Source: Actinomycetes bacterium
GTDB taxonomy: Bacteria; Actinomycetota; Thermoleophilia; BMS3ABIN01
Direction of reading: 5' to 3'
Length of the DNA stretch: 10,200 nt
Assembly (NCBI GenBank): GCA_021790075.1
Contig: JAJYIN010000064.1
Location: 1-10,200 of the forward strand
Positions 6,243-10,200 of this stretch are shown here, piece after piece. Position 1 is the first letter of the stretch, and each line of letters starts with the position of its first letter. A program made the translations under genes and the position numbers. Under the pieces are notes generated by a model. It saw nothing but the letters and a program-made list of their open reading frames with translations, was not told the origin of the DNA and did not search any database.

Positions 6243-7637
6243 TTGCAGCTTCCCCGCATGATCATATCGGCGCCGCACCGCAGCTCCGGAAAGACCACCC
6301 TGAGCATCGGCCTCTCGGCGGCCCTGGCGCGCTCGGGCCTGACGGTGCAGACGTTCAAAAAGGGCCCGGACTTCATCGACCCCATGTGGCTTTCAGCGGC
6401 CTCCGGACGCGACTGCCGCAACCTGGACCAGTTCATGATGGGGGAGCAGAAGATCAGGGAGTCGTTCCAGCGGGGCGCCGCCGGGGCTGACCTCAGCCTT
6501 ATCGAAGGCAACATGGGCCTTTACGACAGCATCGATGTGGAAGGGAAGGGCAGCACCTCCGACCTGGCCCGGCTGCTGTCGGCGCCGGTCATCCTCATCA
6601 TCAACACGCGCAACATGACCCGCTCGGTGGCGCCGCTGATCCAGGGATTCACCACATTTGAGCCTGACATCAACATCGCCGGCGTCATCCTCAACAAGGT
6701 CTCGGGCCCCCGCCATGAGTCCAAGCTGAGAGCCGTGATCGAACGTTACTGTGATGTCGAGGTGCTGGGCGCCATCCGCCGCCGTCCGGAGATAGGCATC
6801 ATCATGAGGCATCTGGGACTGCAGCCGGCCAAGGAAGATATGGAGGCGGACGACGTCATCCAGGCGGCCGCCGGCATCATCGCCGGCGCCGTCGACCTGG
6901 GGCGGATAAAGGAGATCGCCGCCGCCGCCCCGGAGCTGCCGGAGCTCGATGCGCGGCCGCCGGGCATCCCGGCGCCTTCCGTGCGCCTGGGAGTGGCCCA
7001 GGACCGGTCCTTCACCTTTTACTATCCGGAGAACCTGGAAGCCCTGCGCGCCGCCGGCGCCGAACTGGTGCCCTTCAGCCCCTTGAGCGACGCCGGCCTG
7101 CCCGATGTCAGCGGCCTGTACATTGGGGGAGGCTTCCCGGAGATATTCATGAAAGAGCTGGAAGCCAACCGCCCGCTGCGCGCAGAGATTCGCGCGGCCG
7201 TCGAGGCGGGCATGCCGGTATATGCGGAGTGCGGCGGCCTCATGTACCTCTCGCGGCGGATGACATGGAAGGGCGAGACGCGCGAGATGGCCGGGGCTCT
7301 TCCGGGGGACGTACTCATGCACGAGAAACCCCGCGGCCACGGTTATATCGAGCTCAGGGCCAGCGGCGCCGGCGGCTGGTTCAAACCGGGCCTCGTCCTC
7401 CGCGGCCATGAGTTCCATTACTCGGAGGTCGTCAACCTGGGGCCGGTGGAGTACGCCTACGACATGCTGCGCGGGACCGGGCTGGACAAGGAGCACGACG
7501 GCATCGTCTACCGCAACGTGCTGGCTTCCTACGCGCACCTGCACGCCTTGGGCTCCAGCGGCTGGGCCGAGGGTTTCGTCGAATTCGTCCGGAAAGCGGC
7601 TCCCCCTGCGTTTATCGCGAACAAACAGGGGCAATAA
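6243..7637 (+). CDS. dsrN: CbiA/CobB-type amidotransferase, probable DsrN
   Basis: Members of this family amidate tetrapyrrole carboxylates using ATP and glutamine: CbiA/CobB makes cobyrinate a,c-diamide, and DsrN, encoded in dsr loci, is proposed to amidate siroheme for DsrAB. From the TTG at 6243 (GGGAGG six bases upstream, 464 residues) the N-terminal synthetase domain has the P-loop APHRSSGKTT (K17), KKGPDFIDP (39-47) and RHLGL. The C-terminal class I amidotransferase domain has GLYIGGGFPEIF, the nucleophilic cysteine C330 in YAECGG, GHEFHYSE (388-395) and the histidine motif SYAHLH (430-435). ATG 6258 is an alternative start. The DsrN reading rests on the neighbours (DVU0298-like, dsrM, dsrC); no other cobalamin gene is visible. 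The family is near certain, the substrate is not. Confidence 0.85.
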   Translation: MQLPRMIISAPHRSSGKTTLSIGLSAALARSGLTVQTFKKGPDFIDPMWLSAASGRDCRNLDQFMMGEQKIRESFQRGAAGADLSLIEGNMGLYDSIDVEGKGSTSDLARLLSAPVILIINTRNMTRSVAPLIQGFTTFEPDINIAGVILNKVSGPRHESKLRAVIERYCDVEVLGAIRRRPEIGIIMRHLGLQPAKEDMEADDVIQAAAGIIAGAVDLGRIKEIAAAAPELPELDARPPGIPAPSVRLGVAQDRSFTFYYPENLEALRAAGAELVPFSPLSDAGLPDVSGLYIGGGFPEIFMKELEANRPLRAEIRAAVEAGMPVYAECGGLMYLSRRMTWKGETREMAGALPGDVLMHEKPRGHGYIELRASGAGGWFKPGLVLRGHEFHYSEVVNLGPVEYAYDMLRGTGLDKEHDGIVYRNVLASYAHLHALGSSGWAEGFVEFVRKAAPPAFIANKQGQ

Positions 7638-7660
7638 TTAATCAACCCTGCAACCACTGT

Positions 7661-7673
7661 GGACGCTTCGTCC
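7661..7673 (+). repeat. Short hairpin between dsrN and the HEAT-like gene
   Basis: GGACG and CGTCC flank a three-base loop in the 61-base gap. There is no T-run after it, so I do not call it a terminator; the two genes are probably cotranscribed. Confidence 0.25.
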
Positions 7674-7698
7674 GCTGAATCAACACCGGAGACCCGAC

Positions 7699-8370
7699 TT
7701 GGCGTCCCTCAAGAGGCCCCTCAAGAAAGAAGTAAGAGAAGCGCTGCTGGAAGGCGATTTCGACCACATCCTTGATCTGGCCGGCCGCAACAAGCGCGTC
7801 TTCAGCATTCTCATATCGATGGCGTACGACAAGGAAAGCCTGGCTGCCTGGCGGGCGATCAAGGTGATGGGGCTGGCCGTGGGCGCGCTCGCCGAGCGGG
7901 ACCCCGGCATGGCCCGTGACATCATTCACCGCCTGCTCTGGTCAGTCACGGAGGAATCCGGCGCCATCGGCTGGAGCACTCCCGAGATGCTGGCGGAGAT
8001 AGTGATCCACGGCCATGGGCGTTTCGATGACCTGCCGCCGATCATCCTGTCCCTGCAGGAAGAGCCGCCGTTCGTCAGGGGAGTCGTCTGGGCCGCCGGG
8101 CGGCTCGCCGAAGCCGGCCTTTCCCCTGCCCCGGGCGCCGCCGGGTTGGTAACCGCCTGTCTCGGGCATGAAGATCCGCAGGTCAGGGGCCTGGCGGTAT
8201 GGGCAGCGGGCGGGCTGGGGCTTACCGCCGCCCTGCCACAGATCCAGGGCCTCACGGGTGACGACTATCGCTTCAGCCTGTATGACGGGCACGAGCTGAG
8301 CAGCATCAGAATCGGGACCATGGCGTCCAAGGTTATCGAAGATTTGCAGGTAAATTACCAATTCTTATAG
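7699..8370 (+). CDS. DVU0298-like HEAT-repeat protein
   Basis: This 223-residue soluble, mostly helical protein resembles the DVU0298 family (PBS lyase HEAT-like), conserved in sulfate/sulfite reducers and of unknown function. Repeated helix pairs are visible: VREALLEGDFDHILDLA (12-28), AAWRAIKVMGLAVGALA (49-65), the conserved-looking block WSVTEESGAIGWSTPEMLAE (81-100), PFVRGVVWAAGRLAEAG (124-140) and PQVRGLAVWAAGGLG (160-174). The VRG-(L/V)-x-WAAG motif recurring about 37 residues apart is the clearest repeat. HEAT scaffolds bind protein partners, so a role in assembling or maturing Dsr proteins is a guess from context. TTG 7699 has GGAG six bases upstream. There is no signal peptide and no cysteine cluster; it lies 61 bases after dsrN. 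Confidence 0.8.
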   Translation: MASLKRPLKKEVREALLEGDFDHILDLAGRNKRVFSILISMAYDKESLAAWRAIKVMGLAVGALAERDPGMARDIIHRLLWSVTEESGAIGWSTPEMLAEIVIHGHGRFDDLPPIILSLQEEPPFVRGVVWAAGRLAEAGLSPAPGAAGLVTACLGHEDPQVRGLAVWAAGGLGLTAALPQIQGLTGDDYRFSLYDGHELSSIRIGTMASKVIEDLQVNYQFL

Positions 8371-8391
8371 CGGCCATAGTTTTTTCCGCTA
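8368..8391 (+). repeat. Inverted repeat with T6 loop after the HEAT-like gene
   Basis: TAGCGG and CCGCTA flank a 12-base loop ending in six T. The left arm overlaps the TAG stop codon region and the right arm ends six bases before the -35 box of the first dsrM promoter. It is too short and has the T-run in the wrong place for an intrinsic terminator; the T tract could act as an UP-like element. Confidence 0.35.
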
Positions 8392-8396
8392 ACCTA

Positions 8397-8425
8397 TTGA
8401 CAACCAGCCCCCGCGGGTGTAAATT
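8397..8425 (+). promoter_or_regulatory. Sigma70/sigmaA-type promoter P1 of dsrM
   Basis: A perfect -35 TTGACA (8397-8402) is followed by a 17-base spacer and the -10 box TAAATT (8420-8425), with start expected near 8431-8433. A T-rich stretch lies just upstream. This would open a leader of about 240 bases before dsrM. Confidence 0.7.
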
Positions 8426-8438
8426 TCTCTTACTCCGC

Positions 8439-8454
8439 ATACCCTCTAAGGTAT
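8439..8454. promoter_or_regulatory. Dyad operator candidate at the P1 start site
   Basis: ATACCCTCTAAGGTAT consists of ATACC and GGTAT arms around six bases, at about +7 to +22 of P1, a place where a repressor would block transcription. The ATAC...GTAT outline resembles operators of CsoR-family repressors (which include copper and persulfide sensors), from memory of those sites; the inner bases are only partly matched. Confidence 0.4.
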
Positions 8455-8487
8455 TGTTCCTACAAGGCACAAAGTTGGGGCGCTTTT

Positions 8488-8500
8488 AGGGTGGCACCGC
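8488..8500 (+). promoter_or_regulatory. T-box-like 13-mer
   Basis: AGGGTGGCACCGC matches the T-box core AGGGTGGNACCGCG except at the last base. I cannot find a stem I with specifier loop, nor the CGTCCCT partner that closes the antiterminator, and P1 leaves only about 56 bases upstream. This is probably not a working T-box riboswitch, but the match is long. Confidence 0.2.
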
Positions 8501-8515
8501 AGGTTGCGTTAGAGT

Positions 8516-8544
8516 TTGACACCTTGAAAACCCCGTGTTATGTT
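8516..8544 (+). promoter_or_regulatory. Sigma70/sigmaA-type promoter P2 of dsrM
   Basis: A second perfect -35 TTGACA (8516-8521) is followed by 17 bases and TATGTT (8539-8544), with a TG dinucleotide one base before the -10 (extended -10). Start is expected near 8551, leaving a leader of about 120 bases. Tandem with P1. Confidence 0.65.
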
Positions 8545-8562
8545 TCCTGATACTCAAGGGGT
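8519..8562 (+). repeat. Imperfect inverted repeat overlapping P2
   Basis: ACACCTTGA (8519-8527) pairs with TCAAGGGGT (8554-8562) with one mismatch around a 26-base loop, and ATTTT follows. In a transcript from P1 this could form a weak terminator-like hairpin; as DNA it brackets the P2 -10 region. Confidence 0.3.
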
Positions 8563-8625
8563 ATTTTCCAGGGAGCCAAAGCAAGGGTGGGCAGGGCGGT
8601 GAGCGGGTCAGTCCTTTCTGAGAGT

Positions 8626-8673
8626 ATGAATGTCCGTACAGTGGAACCCTCCAGCGCAAAGGAATGGTTATGA
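8626..8673 (+). CDS. Possible 15-codon leader peptide overlapping dsrM
   Basis: An ATG at 8626 opens a frame of 15 codons (MNVRTVEPSSAKEWL) whose TGA at 8671-8673 overlaps the dsrM ATG at 8670 as ATGA. A weak GAGAG precedes it. Such an arrangement would allow coupling or attenuation of dsrM, but with so few codons chance is a real alternative. Confidence 0.3.
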   Translation: MNVRTVEPSSAKEWL

Positions 8674-9458
8674 ACGGTCTATCTGTATTCTTTGTCATCT
8701 TTGCATACGCGGCAATTCTGATCTTCATCGTTGGGATTCTCGGTAACGTCTGGAAATACGCCACTACCCCGGCTCCACTCAAGATCCCGCTAAACCCCAG
8801 CCCGGTAACGGATGCCGGCGTGGTACGGAGGATGAGCGCGGATGTGCTCCTGTTCAAGAGCCTCTTCAGGAGCAACAAACTGATCTGGCTCGGCGGGTAC
8901 GTCTTCCACATCGGCCTGCTGCTGGTCCTCATCAAGCACTACCGTTTCCTCTTCTCCCTTCAGCCCCACATCATCACTTATCTGGATACCTATGAGATGT
9001 ACGCCGGCTTCATCATGCTGGGCGGCCTCGCCTACCTGTTCATGATGCGGCTGGTGGTGGACCGGACCCGGTACATCACGGTGATGTCGGACTACGGGAT
9101 TCTGCTGCTGCTGATGGCCATCGGCGCCACCGGCGTATATCAAAGGTACGTTACCCATATAGATATCCCCGGTATCAAGCAGTTTTTCTCGGGTCTCGTA
9201 TCTTTCAACCCGCAACCATTGCCAGTCGGCAAGACGATTCTCGTCCACCTGTCGCTGGTGTTCCTTTTGCTGATCTATTTCCCCTTCAGCAAACTGATGC
9301 ACTCGATCGGCGTCTTCTTCAGCCCGACGCGCAACCAGGTTGACAACCCCAGGGATTTGAAAGAGCCGTGGCGGGCTCCCTGGGCCGAGGGGGTTACAGT
9401 GACTCCGGAGGTTTTCTCTGCCGACGAGGGAGAGACCGCACAAGCTCAGGCAAACTAA
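8670..9458 (+). CDS. dsrM: DsrM, NarI-like diheme cytochrome b membrane subunit
   Basis: This 262-residue membrane protein has five to six hydrophobic segments and fits the nitrate reductase gamma/DsrM family, which moves electrons between menaquinone and a DsrK-type iron-sulfur partner. The four heme b ligands of NarI are recognisable: H80 and H90 (FHIGLLLVLIKH, ten apart) and H193 and H211 (VHLSLVFLL ... LMHSIG, 18 apart), the same spacings as in E. coli NarI from memory. The cytoplasmic-type C terminus reads SPTRNQVDNPRD then EPWRAPWAEG, common in DsrM. ATG 8670 has AAAGGA six bases upstream; ATG 8664 is two codons earlier. It has its own tandem promoters and is followed after 22 bases by dsrC. 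TmcC or HmcE-like relatives are the main alternative. Confidence 0.85.
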   Translation: MNGLSVFFVIFAYAAILIFIVGILGNVWKYATTPAPLKIPLNPSPVTDAGVVRRMSADVLLFKSLFRSNKLIWLGGYVFHIGLLLVLIKHYRFLFSLQPHIITYLDTYEMYAGFIMLGGLAYLFMMRLVVDRTRYITVMSDYGILLLLMAIGATGVYQRYVTHIDIPGIKQFFSGLVSFNPQPLPVGKTILVHLSLVFLLLIYFPFSKLMHSIGVFFSPTRNQVDNPRDLKEPWRAPWAEGVTVTPEVFSADEGETAQAQAN

Positions 9459-9480
9459 CAATGAATGAGGAGGACAAAAG

Positions 9481-9813
9481 ATGAGCTTTGATTTCGAGGG
9501 AAAGACGTATGAAACAGATGATGACGGGTATCTCGTCAATCTGGATGACTGGAATGAGGGGGTAGCCGGTTATATTGCCGAGCAGGAAGGCGTTGAAATG
9601 ACCGAGGCCCACTGGGAGGTTGTCAACTTCCTGCGCAACTATTACGCGGAATACAACATCGCCCCGGCGATCAAGATCCTCATCAAGGAAATGAAGAAGA
9701 TGTTCGGCCCGGAGAAGGGCAACAGCGCCTACCTCTACAACCTGTACCCGGCCGGCCCGGCCCTGCAGGCCTGCAAGATCGCCGGCCTGCCGAAGCCGAC
9801 CGGCTGCGTCTAG
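9481..9813 (+). CDS. dsrC: DsrC sulfur carrier protein
   Basis: DsrC is the small cytoplasmic sulfur-trafficking protein that takes the sulfite-derived sulfur from DsrAB as a trisulfide, which membrane DsrMK(JOP) then reduces. The 110-residue product is typical throughout: DDDGYLVNLDDWNEGVA near the N terminus, TEAHWEVVNFLRNYYAEYNI (41-60), the helix-turn-helix region ending MKKMFGPEKG, and YLYNLYPAGPALQACKIAGL. Both functional cysteines are present, C98 and the penultimate C109 in PKPTGCV, eleven residues apart; the C-terminal arm distinguishes true DsrC from TusE-like or RspA proteins that lack the first cysteine. ATG 9481 has a strong GAGGAGG upstream. It lies 22 bases after dsrM and is surely cotranscribed with it. 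Confidence 0.97.
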   Translation: MSFDFEGKTYETDDDGYLVNLDDWNEGVAGYIAEQEGVEMTEAHWEVVNFLRNYYAEYNIAPAIKILIKEMKKMFGPEKGNSAYLYNLYPAGPALQACKIAGLPKPTGCV

Positions 9814-9827
9814 ACGTATAGTCAGGG

Positions 9828-9843
9828 TGGAGCAGTTGCTCCA
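9828..9843. repeat. Seven-bp-arm palindrome after dsrC
   Basis: TGGAGCAGTTGCTCCA has perfect seven-base arms around two bases and begins 15 bases after the dsrC stop. It could be a stabilising 3' hairpin of the dsrMC transcript or an operator; there is no T-run. Confidence 0.5.
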
Positions 9844-9858
9844 TCGAACAGCGAGACA

Positions 9859-9907
9859 CGGAGGCTGACCGGTTGGGTAACCCCGGCGGCCGGCCTCCGA
9901 AAGTTTT
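9859..9907 (+). terminator. Possible intrinsic terminator or attenuator after dsrC
   Basis: CGGAGGC (9859-9865) pairs with GCCTCCG (9893-9899), and a nested GGTT/AACC hairpin with flanking CCGG lies inside. It is followed by AAAGTTTT, a short and interrupted T-run, so termination would be weak. It may limit read-through from dsrMC into the next gene, or be part of a structured leader of that gene. Confidence 0.4.
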
Positions 9908-9918
9908 AGCAGTACTTT

Positions 9919-9940
9919 CCGGGCGAGATTTTTCGGCCGG
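9919..9940 (+). repeat. Third hairpin after dsrC
   Basis: CCGG-G-CGA and TCG-G-CCGG pair with one G-G mismatch around a six-base T-rich loop. It follows the terminator-like hairpin by about twelve bases. Confidence 0.3.
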
Positions 9941-10130
9941 GAGAAAAGGCACAATTATTTTTGGATTGAACCGCCAGTTTCTGTAACCCTTACTGCGTTC
10001 GGCCACATCGTGCGTGTCAGGCGGGACATTTCTCTAACGGACGCGGCTGCTGGACGGAGCCGGCACGGGCCCCAGGCAGGCGGCTCCAGGGAGGCAAGAC
10101 ACAGTTTCCCTGAATCGAAAGGACAGTTTG

Positions 10131-10200
10131 ATGGCAACTGAAGCAACTGAAACCCAGGAAGAAGTATTAACCGACCAGGAGATTGTCACCGGAGCCAAGG
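10131..10200 (+). CDS. N-terminal fragment of the next gene in the dsr cluster
   Basis: ATG 10131 has AAAGGA seven bases upstream, and the frame stays open to the window edge, giving 23 codons (MATEATETQEEVLTDQEIVT then GAK). The start is acidic and threonine-rich, without a signal peptide or cysteine motif. After dsrM and dsrC, a DsrK-type (HdrD-like) subunit or another Dsr protein is expected, but nothing in these residues identifies it. Confidence 0.6.
   Translation, partial: MATEATETQEEVLTDQEIVTGAK

Larger units (their letters stand above)
9814..10130. other. Intergenic region after dsrC with several hairpins
   Basis: These 317 bases contain no gene I can support. They hold three inverted repeats (9828-9843, 9859-9899, 9919-9940), a short AT-rich stretch (AATTATTTTT near 9952), and a weak promoter-like TTGAAC at 9966-9971 without a good -10. 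From about 10040 the sequence is GC-rich and without clear signals until the ribosome binding site of the next gene (AAAGGA, 10118-10123). Confidence 0.6.

Noticed and set aside
5210..7634. Very long minus-strand frames opposite rluD and dsrN (5210-6514, 6393-7634)
   Set aside because: Length reflects the lack of stop codons on the strand opposite GC-rich codons. The + strand products have full catalytic motifs, and the antisense products show none.
6243..7637. Reading the amidotransferase as the cobalamin enzyme CobB/CbiA
   Set aside because: Not excluded, but no cobalamin gene is visible nearby while DsrM, DsrC and a DVU0298-like gene are. DsrN is the better contextual call.
9481..9813. 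TusE or RspA instead of DsrC
   Set aside because: Both C-terminal cysteines (98 and 109) are present with the eleven-residue spacing of true DsrC, and the gene follows dsrM.
9683..10006. Minus-strand frame opposite the end of dsrC and the following gap
   Set aside because: Arg/Ser/Pro-rich shadow product with no good ribosome binding site, running through the hairpins.
1..10200. CRISPR arrays, tRNA or rRNA genes, insertion sequences
   Set aside because: No regularly spaced repeats, no tRNA-like or rRNA stretches and no transposase motifs were seen on either strand.

Overview
The window is GC-rich and almost fully coding on the + strand. The first two thirds (about 1-6085) is a housekeeping block related to the ylm/dcw-adjacent cluster of Gram-positive bacteria: yggS, sepF, proC, yggT, divIVA, yggU (DUF167), a TraR/DksA-type zinc-finger gene, lspA and rluD. 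SepF with DivIVA points to Firmicutes or Actinobacteriota. GC richness and the order sepF-(proC)-yggT-divIVA-traR-lspA-rluD, without ileS between divIVA and lspA, lean towards a deep-branching actinobacterial lineage. That placement is an inference, not something the sequence proves.

The last third (about 6190-10200) changes subject to dissimilatory sulfur metabolism. It holds a CbiA/CobB-type glutamine amidotransferase best read as DsrN (proposed siroheme amidation), a HEAT-like protein of the DVU0298 family found in sulfate/sulfite reducers, a NarI-like diheme membrane cytochrome b that fits DsrM, and a canonical DsrC with both C-terminal cysteines. The window ends 70 bases into another gene with a good ribosome binding site; position suggests DsrK or another dsr gene, but 23 residues do not identify it. 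DsrAB lies outside the window, so the direction (sulfite reduction or sulfur oxidation) cannot be decided here. As a working model, DsrAB loads sulfite sulfur onto DsrC as a trisulfide, and DsrM passes quinol electrons to a DsrK-type partner that reduces it. DsrN would tailor the DsrAB siroheme.

Layout: 1-66 possible end of an upstream gene; 63-4711 a tightly packed series with ATGA-type junctions (yggS to lspA); 4712-5110 a non-operonic stretch with a probable small gene on the minus strand and a long hairpin; rluD 5111-6085; 6086-6242 intergenic; dsrN and DVU0298-like gene 6243-8370; 8371-8669 a rich regulatory region with two near-consensus sigma70/sigmaA-type promoters, a dyad at the first start site, a T-box-like 13-mer and a 15-codon leader ORF; dsrM-dsrC 8670-9813; 9814-10130 an intergenic region of stacked hairpins; partial gene from 10131.

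The points most worth a second look are the dsrM upstream region, the minus-strand 69-residue gene, well-placed Shine-Dalgarno sequences in front of ATA codons at sepF and lspA, and the direct junction of a cell-division operon with a dsr cluster.
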